Origin: Phlebotomus papatasi
Lineage: Eukaryota > Arthropoda > Insecta > Diptera > Psychodidae
Length of the DNA stretch: 64,000 bases
Reading direction: 5' to 3'
NCBI RefSeq assembly: GCF_024763615.1
Contig: NC_077222.1
Location: 71,920,001-71,984,000 of the forward strand
This document shows, in pieces, positions 49,201 through 58,700 of this stretch. The notes under the pieces were generated by a model. That model was given only the letters and a program-made list of their open reading frames with translations, had not been told where the DNA came from and did not search any database. How positions within the stretch are numbered: the first letter of the stretch is position 1; each line of letters opens with the position of its first letter. A program made the translations under genes and the position numbers.

Positions 49201-51259
49201 CAGTATATATCGCTCCTTGGAAATTACAAGGGGCCAACTAATTTTCGGCCATTTTTCAGGAGATAGCATGAAAGATTCAACTTTGTTTAAATAAGTATCT
49301 CAATTTAATGACTGAACAAAAACAATTTATTACTTTTCTATTTGTATGAGCACTAATATAAACATCGAAACTTTTATATTTTTACCTTTCAACAAGGGCT
49401 CAACTTGCTTGAATTAGTCACCTGTTTCACAAAAATTTGAACGATGAATATATTTTGTGCCCCTTTACTTCAAACAAAATTATGCAAGTAATCAAAAAGA
49501 TTAAAAGTTTAAAAAACTGTTCTAATAACGAAATTTAATGACCTTATATCATCTGAAAAGTTATTATATTGTCTTTCTAAGCGGTCGTATTTTGTTCGTA
49601 GTTTTTTCAAGGAGTCGTATTTTGGTAGAATTTTGGAAATCTGAAGTTTCGAGTTTTTTGGCGTCACACTGTTTGTCCGTCTGTCCGTCCGGCTGTCGCC
49701 ATCTCTAGCGGCCAAACGGTTAGAGATAGCGACTTGGGACCAAAGGGGGACCCCCCATAAGTCGACCCAAGGATCGTTAACATGCCCCTCATTTTCCCCC
49801 GTCCCCTTCCCTTCCCCTCCAAAATCATGTTTTTTGGGATTGCTCGAAAACGCGTCGTGCGATTTTTTTCATTTTTGGATATGTTTTAGAGTTTACCCAG
49901 ACAGACATTTCGTCTTTAGGTCAAAGGTTAAAAAGACACTAGAGAGCGCATTTATCAAGCGAATGGGGTCATGTTTGGGCTCGTTGGAAAGGTCTTGGAA
50001 TTTCCGACAAAACTGAACCGGTTCCAATCGGTTTTGAATCGATAATGAACCGGCTCATAACCGATAAATAATTTTTATACGAAATTCAATTATATTACTC
50101 CTGAGGTGTATTTTGGGAAATATTTTGAGTGATTTATAAGTCGGTTCAAATCAGTTGTGAACCGGTAATGAACCGGTTATTTACCGATAAGTAATTTTTG
50201 TTCGAATATAATTTTTATTACTCTTCAAACTATTTTGTGGAATCTATTGAGTGTTTTATAAATCGATTCAAATCGGTTGAGTACCTGTAAACGGTAAATG
50301 ATGCGAAAGTACTGGGACGCTTGGCCACCCCTTTTTAGTATACATTTAATTAATTGATCTTCTTAATCTATGAAAAAGCTAACCCAAATATGATCCAGAG
50401 TTATTTTTTCCTCGTTAAGAATAACTAACGTCTAATTCTTTCTTGAAAGCGTAAATTTTTATATTTATCTGATAATATTTTTAGACATATTGGACATACA
50501 AAATTCGAAAAGAATGGGTACTTCACCTGAAAATAGGAACTGGGCAAAATTTTTATTGTATATACATTTTTTTTTTGATTGGCAAAAAATTGGATTGATA
50601 TAAAAGTCATTTTCACATCCACACAGCTTTATTTTGCTTGCCTCTATCTAACCGTAGGCATATTTTTTTTGGCGATCCATCCCTCAATGCGTTCAGGGTG
50701 GTTCAATTCGATTGCAGGTGTGGTGAAGCGTCGCTTTGCCTCCTACATGAAACTCCATCTGGCATCGGGTGATCGTGGTGATAAGGATCGTGGAAGGCCG
50801 ACTGTCAATTCCAATCCATCAACTGTTCACAGTACTCCAACGCACACATCGACCAATCCTTTTCTGGTTCAGGATAGGGCAACATTGCCTATTCAACCAC
50901 CTAGTCCGCATGTACTCAGTGGTGTCGATAGACGCCATCGGAGTCCAGATCCTCCGCCACGGTACAATCGTGGTCAGTCCCCTCTCGTGCTGCGGAGGAA
51001 TCTGTATGAGATGGGACAACTTCCGCCAGGATCTCCAATATTGCCCAGGAGGTGGTTTAGTTTTTGATGGGAATTTCTTGTGCAGAAGATGGTAATGGGA
51101 GATTTTTAATGATATTTCAGGTATTTGTCTTCATCACCACCTGTACCACCGCCAAGACGTGGTTCTGAAAGTGTTCCAGGATCCCCTCAACATTTCCGCA
51201 CACGAATTCACTATACCCCAGAGCCCCAAAGACGATTCTATCGACATATTGATCAATGA
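34072..51259 (+). CDS. hep: Hemipterous, MAP kinase kinase 7 (JNK kinase), 11 exons
   Basis: A dual-specificity kinase that phosphorylates and activates JNK (basket), acting in dorsal closure and stress signalling in flies. The exons sum to 2877 nt, giving 958 residues. Exons: 34072-34204, 34545-34816, 34880-35107, 38232-38411, 38483-38697, 38791-38934, 42172-42641, 45045-45281, 45463-45966, 50697-51051, 51121-51259. Kinase landmarks: glycine loop GNGTSG at 113-118, ATP-binding K135, HRDVKPSN at 227-234, DFG at 247-249, activation-loop S257 and T261 in SKAKT, then APERID. The tail of more than 550 residues matches fly hep at islands such as MYRKSPFMQR, LQRFYHQQ, RRHRSPDPPPRYNRGQSPL and RTRIHYTPEPQRR. 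All phases agree. Introns 3, 6, 7 and 9 are 2.4-4.7 kb and full of repeats. The exon 9 acceptor has an A-rich tract in place of pyrimidines, and the last intron is 69 bp with the weak donor GTGGTT. Confidence 0.95.
34545..34816 (+). CDS. hep: hep exon 2
   Basis: Linker, start of the kinase domain, glycine loop, and the ATP-binding lysine K135 as the last codon. Confidence 0.93.
34880..35107 (+). CDS. hep: hep exon 3
   Basis: Starts QMRRTGN directly after AVK and carries the N-lobe helix and hinge (VWICMELM). 76 codons in phase 0. Confidence 0.95.
35400..36143. mobile_element. TA-flanked 744-bp element (family F) in hep intron 3
   Basis: CACTCAGTCCCGGGATTATG and the complement of CATAATGCCGGGACCTAGTG are inverted, with TA at 35398-35399 and 36144-36145. 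A second large hairpin inside (about 35535-35850) repeats ACAAAAGTTATTGTGCGCTG-type arms. Confidence 0.75.
36189..36400. mobile_element. MITE family G, copy 1
   Basis: 212 bp, GGGGAAACTGGGGCACCAC with complementary right end, TA on both sides. The inverted arms extend about 45 bp. Confidence 0.8.
36690..38231. other. Rest of hep intron 3
   Basis: A family O fragment (GTCGATATCTCTTACCGTTTG) lies near 36750; otherwise unassigned AT-rich intron. Confidence 0.5.
38232..38411 (+). CDS. hep: hep exon 4
   Basis: Catalytic HRD loop, DFG and the S/T activation loop. Acceptor GAGCAG, donor GTGAGA. Confidence 0.95.
38483..38697 (+). CDS. hep: hep exon 5
   Basis: Starts PERID (completing the APE motif) and covers the C-lobe with DVWSLGITLVELATG. 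Confidence 0.95.
38791..38934 (+). CDS. hep: hep exon 6
   Basis: End of the kinase domain (RRPKYPELL) and the region after it, VDVPSWFSSVMEKAG, where MKK7 carries its MAP3K-docking DVD site. Confidence 0.93.
39345..40672 (+). pseudogene. Decayed non-LTR retrotransposon (endonuclease and reverse transcriptase remnant)
   Basis: The remnant lies in hep intron 6 in the same orientation as hep. The first frame holds the end of an APE-type endonuclease (IDFVLVPGG, then LSTDHQLL). A connecting region with RWKEYFSELLN follows, then reverse-transcriptase blocks: KDGKAAGIDEIRPEMLK, NYRGISLLSLPGKV, EQCGFRPGRSTTDQL and the FIDLEKAYDRVP region. The frame shifts near 40000 and again near 40110, an in-frame TAG lies at about 40246, and a one-base loss falls inside EKAYDR. 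The 5' part and everything after the KAYDR block, including the YxDD box, are missing. It belongs with elements whose proteins are often annotated as craniofacial development protein 2-like; the clade (RTE, I or Nimb-like) is unresolved. Confidence 0.85.
40975..41012 (+). other. tRNA-Leu-like 3' half / B-box fragment
   Basis: CTAAGGCG and GATTCGAATCCCACTTCTGA read like pieces of a tRNA-Leu (T arm and acceptor end). No intact cloverleaf can be folded, so this is a tRNA or SINE fragment. It lies just past the LINE remnant. Confidence 0.4.
41013..42171. other. 3' part of hep intron 6
   Basis: AT-rich intron with no gene or clear repeat, following the LINE remnant. Confidence 0.5.
42172..42641 (+). 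CDS. hep: hep exon 7
   Basis: Low-complexity Ser-rich tail followed by the conserved island MYRKSPFMQR and RRESMLSNLG. Confidence 0.9.
43223..43403. mobile_element. MITE family G, copy 2
   Basis: 181 bp, GGGGGAAGTGGGGCACC ends, TA duplication at 43221-43222 and 43404-43405; inserted in the degenerate array. Confidence 0.8.
44441..44692. mobile_element. MITE family B, copy 2
   Basis: 252 bp, CACTGAGAAA...TTTCTCTCAGTG, TA at both borders. Confidence 0.85.
44793..44912. repeat. Nested-hairpin repeat (family R), copy 1
   Basis: TAGCCGAGAGACGGCTTAG at the left and CTAAGCCGTCTCTCGGCCTA at the right are inverted, and each arm is itself a hairpin. GTCTAGGGCATTAC follows. Confidence 0.6.
45045..45281 (+). 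CDS. hep: hep exon 8
   Basis: Continues GHSFIRNMTNSPFTQKK, an island also found in fly hep, and ends in GNTSPI. Confidence 0.9.
45463..45966 (+). CDS. hep: hep exon 9
   Basis: Begins VLQRFYHQQSQLRE and is rich in His, Asn and Gln. The acceptor follows AAAAAAAACC with no pyrimidine tract, yet phase and homology both support it. Confidence 0.88.
46698..47125. mobile_element. PIF/Harbinger-like MITE family C, full copy
   Basis: 428 bp. GGGCAGAATCACATTGACAG and its exact complement form the ends, flanked by TTA on both sides (46695-46697, 47126-47128). A central palindrome is built on GCTCACCGTTTATCG. Confidence 0.85.
47470..47950. mobile_element. Palindromic element built on ACGAACATTTACGAAC (family P)
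   Basis: Two arms of about 220 bp mirror each other around about 47710. TTCGTAAATGTTCGTAAAC-type words recur many times inside each arm. A second partial copy is at the window end. Confidence 0.7.
48376..48466. repeat. Family E remnant
   Basis: TTTTTGGCTTTCGGGATTTT and GACCCATTCAGGATTTTAAC match the right end of the family E arrays. Confidence 0.5.
49203..49580. mobile_element. MITE family N, truncated copy
   Basis: TATCGCTCCTTGGAAATTAC and about 370 bp match the full copy at 59786; the right inverted end is missing. Confidence 0.65.
49650..50335. repeat. Dispersed repeat family O, longest copy
   Basis: GTCCGTCTGTCCGTCCGGCT, then GGCCAAACGGTTAGAGATAG, then several ACCGGTTCATAACCG-type inverted words, ending with GGGACGCTTGGCCACCCC. 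Pieces recur near 5880, 14300, 36750, 46540, 55130 and 57780. Confidence 0.5.
50697..51051 (+). CDS. hep: hep exon 10
   Basis: Begins GWFNSIAG with the first Gly split, then the Pro/Arg-rich island DRRHRSPDPPPRYNRG. Donor GTGGTT. Confidence 0.9.
51121..51259 (+). CDS. hep: hep exon 11 (stop codon)
   Basis: Encodes YLSSSPPVPPPRRGSES, a possible SH3-binding Pro-rich motif, and ends RRFYRHIDQ and TGA. Confidence 0.92.
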
Positions 51260-51705
51260 GTGGGACTGCAAGTGATGATCCTTAGATCATCTTATGGTTT
51301 CTGAATTATTGTCAGAAGAAGATGATGCGAAAAAAAAGAGAAACAAATGTTTATGGAGAGATATTTGGACAATATGCATGTGGTTAATTCATCCCCCATG
51401 ACATCAATCATTCATCCGGACCCCCTTATAGATTTTTTTTGGTGTGCACATTAATGGAAAAAAAAATTCTCAGGTGTTCTAAATAATCTAAAAAAAAAAT
51501 CATAATTCATCAGTCGCGAAGTCATTGTAGTTTTGTATGTAAATCATGGTCATTTCATCATCATGCCTTTCCTGACTTAACAGTTCAGATCCAGAGAGTA
51601 ATGGCATTGATTGAGTTTCTATTCTCTAATTTAAATGATAATAATAATAAAAAAAATGTATTCGCTACTGTGCAAGTGGTAATTGATATAGTGTGAGAAT
51701 ACATT

Positions 51706-51916
51706 AATAAAAAAAAAATTGAATGACTGATTTGTAGGAAATAGCTGAAGAAAAAAAGAAACACTATTTATACACTGGAGAAAAAAAAATGTGAATAGTA
51801 ACTTTGAGAGTGTCCCAATTACTTTTTAGAGATAGGAAATATAAAGAGAAAAACTTTTGCGACTTGTATAGATATAAGGACGTATATTCTGTATATGTAC
51901 ATGCATATATAATAAA
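51706..51916 (+). promoter_or_regulatory. Candidate hep polyadenylation signals
   Basis: AATAAA occurs at 51706-51711 and 51911-51916, about 450 and 650 bp after the hep stop codon, in an AT-rich 3' UTR. Confidence 0.5.
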
Positions 51917-53267
51917 AAATGTAATGTGATTATTAAATCTCTTGCTTTTTCGGGAATTTGGAAGAGAAAAGGAATTTAATACGACTTTGTAAAGTACTCC
52001 TTCGAAAAAATCCGTTATGCTCTGAATGCAGTTTTAAGTTGCTTAATTGGTAAATAGGGTAAATTAAGCTAATTCAAAACCTGCTCTAAATGGATCTTTT
52101 TCTCTATTCTAAATGGAAACGTCATTGTTTTTATGATAAATACAGTACTAAATTATTATATTTATATATTTTCTATACCACAGTTTCATTACTTAGTTAA
52201 TTTTGCTCTAAATAAAGCGAAAATCCATTCATATTCACAAATTTTAATTTGTTATTTTCTCAGAAAAATTAAAAGTGTACCATTTCACAATCGAATTTTT
52301 CATCGATCGACCATGTTTTCCAATGAAAAACACAATAAAATGACTGTTGTTTATTCGTTTTGTTGAACATTTATGTCATATTTCTGGCTAATTTTAGTTA
52401 AATTAAGTGCTAATCTTCATTGTTAACGGTATCTAAAGTTTTCAAATGAAATAATTACCTATTTCGTGAAAAAAAGGTTTTTTTACTAAAGTGTCTGCAA
52501 ATGCTTCAATAGGAAACCCCAAGGGGTAACTCATATTGAGAAATCCTCGTCAATTGTCCGAGAAACGCTTCGCGAAACCCGAGAAACACAATTTCTGCAT
52601 CGCGAAACCCGAGAAACCCAAAAATTGCATCACGAAACCCGAGAAACCCAATTTCTGCATCGCGACACCCGAGAAACCAGAAACTTGTCAGAAAAAATGG
52701 GAATGAGTTACACCTTGGGAAACTCCAGAAATATGACTTTGGAGAGATTTTCTTATTGTTTTAGATGGGAAAGTAGAAAAGACCAGGAATAAGTCCAAAT
52801 CCTGTACTTAAGAGCAACTTAACAAGGTTTTTGAAGCCTTTCGTCGCGGTTTCACTTACACTGTTTGTCTCCAATTACAAACTTTCCCTTGTCTCCATTT
52901 GGATTAATATGTTTCCAATAGAAGTATTTTATGCTCGCGTATTTTTCTTGTGTTTAAGAAGTTTTCAAATTATATCTAAAGAATTTTCACTAAACAGTAA
53001 CATTCTAGAAGAGTCAAAGAGCAAATTTATGTAATTCTCTTCAGAAAAAATATAAACTTAAAGTGTTGAATCTTCTGTCAAAGTTAAAGCGTCTGGAAAT
53101 GGTTTTGAATTAGGACATTTACCCTAAAGGTTACTTTGTATCATTTCAAAGTTAATTAATAATGCAATAATTTTTTGTTCTTGAAAATTATATTACTACA
53201 AATTCTAATTAATTTGGACCGTTTCAGATGTCTTCAGGACTCAAAGTCAGCAGATCAGTCCATAATG
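51917..53267. other. hep-RO60 intergenic DNA with a minisatellite
   Basis: At about 52558-52676 four diverged copies of a 33-37 bp unit with CGAAACCCGAGAAACCCA and TTTCTGCATCG lie head to tail. The remainder is AT-rich without a gene. Confidence 0.6.
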
Positions 53268-54790
53268 AAAAGTGATCAACAACGATCAGCCGATTATGAC
53301 CATACACGCTTCCGATGCCTGTTTGGCGCCGATTAGTGGATTACGCAAACTGATTATCAAGGATCAGCCGATCATTCAGGTTGATCAGCAACGATCAGTC
53401 TCCACGATTGGCTGATCATTGCTGCAGTCTACATGATCGGCTGATCCTTGCTGATCAGTCTTCATGATCGGCTGATCATTGTTGATAATTCTTCATGATA
53501 GGCTGATCGTTGCAAATCAAACTGCATGATCGGCTTATTTGCACCGAGCAATCTCCATGATCTCCTGATCGTTGCTGATCAGTCTCCATAATCAGCAGAT
53601 CGACACCGAACAAACTCCACGATCGGGGGATCGTTGTTGATCGTTCTTTATGATCGGCTCATCCTTGCTCATCAGTCTGCATAATCTGCTGATAGACGCC
53701 GAAGAGTCTCCATGATCGCTTGATCATTGTTGATGATTATTCTTTATGATCGGCTTATCGTTGTTGATCATTCTGGATAATCAGTCTGATCGGCGCCGAA
53801 TAGTCTGCATGATCGGCTGATCGGCGCCGAATAGTCTCCATGATCGGCTCATTATTCTTTATGATCGGCTGATCGGCGCCGAACATTTCCCACGATCGGG
53901 GGATCGTTGTTGATCATTCTTCATGTTCGGCTGATTATTACTGATCATTCTTCATGATCGTTGCTGGTCATTCTTCGTGATCAGCTAATCGTTGTTGTCC
54001 ATTTTTCATGATCGGCTGATCTCTGCTGATTACTCTGCATATTCGGCAGATCCGCGCCGAACAGTCTCTATGATCGGCTGATCGTTGTTGATCATTCTTC
54101 ATGATCGACTTATCGTTGTTGATAATTCTTTATGATTGGCTGATCCTTGGTGATCAGTTTGCATAATCGACTGATCAGCACCGAACAGTCTCCATCATTG
54201 TTGATAATTCTTTATTATCGTCTAATCGTTGCTGATAAGTCCCCATGATCGGCTGATCGGCGCCGAACATTTACCATGATCAATTGATCGTTCTTCATGA
54301 TCGGATGATCGTTGTTGATAATTCTTCATGACCGACTGATCGTTGCTGATAATTCTTTATGATTAGCTATGATTATGGTTAGTCTACATAATTGTTGATC
54401 CTTCTTCATGATCGGTTGATTGTTGCTGATAAGTCCGCATGATCGGCTGATTATGATTAGTCTACATAATTGTTGATCCTTCTTCATGATCGGTTGATCG
54501 GTGCCGAACAGTTCCCATGATCAGTTGGTCGTTCTTCATGATCGGCTGATCGTTGTTGATAATTCTTCATGACCGACTGATCGTTGCTGATAATTCTTTA
54601 TGATCAGCTATGATTATGATTACTCTACATAATTGTTGATCCTTCTTCATGATCGGCTGATTGTTGCTGATAAGTCCGCATGATCGGCTGATCGGTGCCG
54701 AACAGTTCCCATGATCAGTTGATCGTTCTTCATGATCGGTTGATCGTTGTTGATCAGTATGAATAATTTTCTGATCTGTACCGATCAGTC
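53268..54790. repeat. GATC-rich satellite array with inverted left arm
   Basis: About 1.5 kb of roughly 40-45 bp units such as CATGATCGGCTGATCGTTG and TTGATCATTCTTCATGATCG. The first 130-150 bp run in the opposite sense (GATCAACAACGATCAGCCG). GGCGCCGAACAGTCTCCATG is a second unit type. Confidence 0.75.
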
Positions 54791-55555
54791 TGCAACATGA
54801 TCAGGTGATAGGCAGCCGTAGTGATACGTAAGTGACAGACCTGTTTCCCGTTTTAATGCAATGTTCTCCCGGGGTTATTTTTTCTCTTATATTTTGTTAC
54901 CTAAAATTACTTTTCATTTTCAGTTTCAACTAAATAAGTCGAAAATACGTAACCTCAAAATGAAACTGTTCTAATAACTGTTTCTAATGAAATCGTTAGG
55001 GCTAATTTTTTGCAAAGTTTGGAAAACCTCATTTTTGACCTACTTTAGGGAGATAGGGAACGCATGAAGGGGGAGGGGGAAAAACTAAAGAGGTTGGGTT
55101 CGAGATAACGTCATTTCAGGAGGGGTCATCAAAGACCGGAAGTTGATATCTCTTACCGTTAGAATTTTATATGGGTCAAAAGACTGAAAAGTGCGAAAAA
55201 CAGTATTTTCAAAATAAATCTATTACCGTTACTTTTCCGATGAAAAAAGAAAAATAAAACATACAAGGTATGCTTGAAAATATAGTTTCCTAAGACCCAC
55301 AGTTGATATCTTTTACCGTTTGGCCGATTTGACCTATTGGACCTGTTAATCCAAAAAAACACGCATGATGACCCAAGAAAGGGACAACAGTACATTATAT
55401 TTTCCATTTTTTCCAATTTTCATATTCGGAAAATTAAAGCCTGACCCCTTTAACTGTAAAAAAAACTAGTTTAAAAAAAAAACACATATATAAAAAAATG
55501 ATTTTTTCTTTCTCTCTGAATCCGGGTAAAAACGTAGAAAATAATAATCAGAAAG
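54791..55555. other. RO60 upstream region
   Basis: Contains two family O fragments (GAAGTTGATATCTCTTACCG near 55138 and GTTGATATCTTTTACCGTTT near 55302). The RO60 promoter should lie here but no core motif is clear. Confidence 0.45.
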
Positions 55556-55701
55556 ATGGATAATCCAAAGAAAGTCTATGGAATCGTCCATAAGAATTCC
55601 AGCAGTGCGTTGCAAAAATTTTGCAATGAGCACGGAGAAATTGTGTTGGTCAACCCTGCAAAGGTGGTGAGTGTTGTGACAACTGGAGGAATTTCACTCA
55701 T
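55556..55701 (+). CDS. RO60: RO60 exon 1
   Basis: Starts MDNPKKVYGIVHKNSSSALQ. The donor choice at 55702 is inferred from phase; an untranslated first exon with a start at ATG 55971 or another ATG in exon 2 is the alternative. Confidence 0.6.
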
Positions 55702-58700
55702 GTAAATATCACAAAATATGCTCTTACGTGCATTTTTACATAAAAAATAAGTAGTCCAGTGGATAGATCAGTTGTTTCCCTATCGGATTTTGTAAAAAAT
55801 TCTCTGAGAAAGGATTTAGCAAAGTAGAAAAAGGCCTCAAGAAATTGTTTATCATAACATAACCTCAATCAATTTGTGGCATATTTTCCTCATTTTATTT
55901 TGCGCAATTCCTCATAAGATTTTTTGCATTGGTCCTGCAGATCAAATAACACAATGAATGCTATACATTTGCTACGATTTCTCCATATGGGGAATACGGA
56001 TCAGTGCTACGTGGCGACGGAGAAGAAACCAACGGTGAGGGTATTGTGTCGCCTTCCAGATCAACTGGAATGCCTAAAGACATTGGCCACTGGTGAGAAT
56101 CATCGTCTGGTAACGCTGACCATCAAGAAGGCCATTGATTGTGCTGACCTGCGTCGAAAGAATGAGACATTGATCTGCATCGTGTATTGTTTGCATTTGG
56201 TGCAGAATCAGGAACTCCGAAATGCCATCTACCAAATGCTTCCGGACATCCTCGTGACACAGGACGATTTTCTGCTGTTTGCGTACTACAACAAATTCTA
56301 CTCCCTGAATCGCACTGGCTATAGCCGTGGTCTGCGCAATGCCATCGCCAAGTGGTACAATCTCAAGACACCTGAAGAGCTCTGTGACATGATTGCTCGT
56401 CGAAGTGTCATCAACAAGTGGTCACACAAAGATGTCATACAGATGGCTCATCCCAAGATTCAGGATCCTCAGAAGGTTCTCATTGTCAAATCCACATTCC
56501 AGAGTGGTCCACTGACACTCAAGAATGCCGAGAATGACAATAGTGTTGCTGAGATGACATCCTACCAGCGTCTATTGCTCATCATTGAATTCAAGAATCT
56601 CAAGGATCCGGCCAAGGCGGTGGAGATGATTCAAAAATATAACATCCCCTATGCCTACATACCCACGCACATGTGGCCACATCGTCAAATCTGGGAAGCA
56701 CTCCTGCCATCAATGACGTATCCAGAACTTCTTGAGGCCATTCCACGATTGACGGCCATGAAAATGCTCAAACCCTCCGATTCACTCTCCAAGAAATATT
56801 GCAGCGCCCTCAGCAATATGGAAACATTGCGGAACAGCAAAATGCATCCAATTTCCGTTTTTGCTTTCCTTCAGCTCTACCGCTCCAAGCGTCGCTATCC
56901 TGAGAAATTCAAGGTGAGATATTTATTGCATACATTAATCCATTGATTTTGCATGCACACTACAGTTGCATGCAAAAGTGTCACGATATGAACATTTTTG
57001 CTTTTAAAGTTTTTAGATCAAAAAAGTCTTAGCTCAAGAATTTATCAGGATCCTATGAAAAATATCCTATACAATTAGTTTTAGGGTAAGTGTGCCAAAT
57101 TCCGGCCAGCTTGCAATTCCGGCCACCTATTTTGTTCCTCGAATTTCCATGAATTTTTAATTTTTACTTTAAAGAATATACAATACAAAAGAATAAAAAA
57201 AATATGTAGCTTTGACAAATCAGATGATATGAAAAAGACATTAGAAGAATTCCCGAAATGCAAGGAACTATGAGAATGAAGGTGGCCGAAATAGGGCACC
57301 AAAGCTATGTCTACATTTTTTTCATTTTAAAATGTATTAAGAATGATTTTAGAGTAAATAAAGACGATAAATAGTCTACAAGGTTTCAAGCAACACGACA
57401 TAAAAAGAAGGAATAAAAAAATCAATTTATATTAAAAATGTTACATTTTAAACTTGAGACTTTGCCACTTGCATGCAACTATGCCGAAATTTGGCACACT
57501 TACCCTAAATAATTTTAAAAAAAAGTGTTTTTAGTTTTTACAGAATATTCACATTTTTGAGTACCCCAAAATCTCAAAAATTTTAGCAAAGTTATGTTAT
57601 TTTTTAGATTGTATTCCCATAAGAGTGACTGAAAGCAAAAATAGTCTATTGTTTTCCTAAATAGCCTGTTTTTACTTTGTTTAATTTTCACCAAGTTTTT
57701 TCCGCAACGCAATCTTTAGAAATCACCAAAAGATCACCCAAAATAGCTTGATTGATTTTAGGATAAACACCAGTCATCGGTTCTAGACCGGTATTGTACC
57801 GGTTCAAAATCGATTGAAATTGGCTGAAGCTTGTCAGGAATTCCAAGACCTTTCCAACGATCCCAAATATGATACTATTCAGTTGAGAAATACGCCAAAA
57901 ATTCAAAATTAGAAATAATTCGGAATTAGAGCACTTTACCCTAGATAATGATTTATGACCAATTGGAACGTTTTCAGGTTTATTAGAGAATCCAATACCT
58001 TTCAAACGAGCTTAACACTTGGAAGGACCCTAGTGGCAGCCGCTGCCAATTTAGTTTTCAATGTTATTTTTTATAGTGAAGAATATATCATTTCGCCTGG
58101 AGGCCTGATTGAATGTGTGCAGTATTTATCTGGCTATTTTTTCGTTATAAAATTTTTAGTATAAATTAAATATTAATGTAAATATATTGCAAAAACAAAA
58201 AACTGCACTCGGAAGGACCAAGTGGCAGTTGCTGCCATTTGCATTTTATATGGGAGTTTGACGTTCTGCAGATGTAATTTTCTTGATTGTTAGTGTATAA
58301 AAGCCCTAAAAGAACAGTTTGAAAGTGTTTTTGCTAATTATTGAGATGAAATATAGGGAAAAGTGACATACCTTTAAATGCGTCAAAATCAGAATGCTTC
58401 AATTTTTCTCTTATTTCCTAAAGCTAAAAATCCATTTTGTTAAGCGAAGTTAATAGAAAATAGTTAATAGTAATTAACTATTGTTCATAAAGTAGAATTT
58501 TTCCTTTGAAAAATAAGAGAAAAATTAAAAATTCAAAGGCTGCCGTATTAAAAGGCACACCACTTTCCCTGAGTCCATGATTCTGATAAAGATGAAAACA
58601 TCGAATGGTTAAAAATCTTTAGATACAGTACCCAAAGAAATGAAATTTCTGGTTCAGACACCAGAAAAGAACTGACTAAAGCTCCGAATGTTAAAATGTA

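Noticed and set aside
53268..54790. CRISPR array
   Set aside because: Units are contiguous and diverged with no unique spacers of regular length, and the DNA is eukaryotic.
55159..55416. 85-codon minus-strand frame upstream of RO60
   Set aside because: Overlaps the family O repeat and has low-complexity content.
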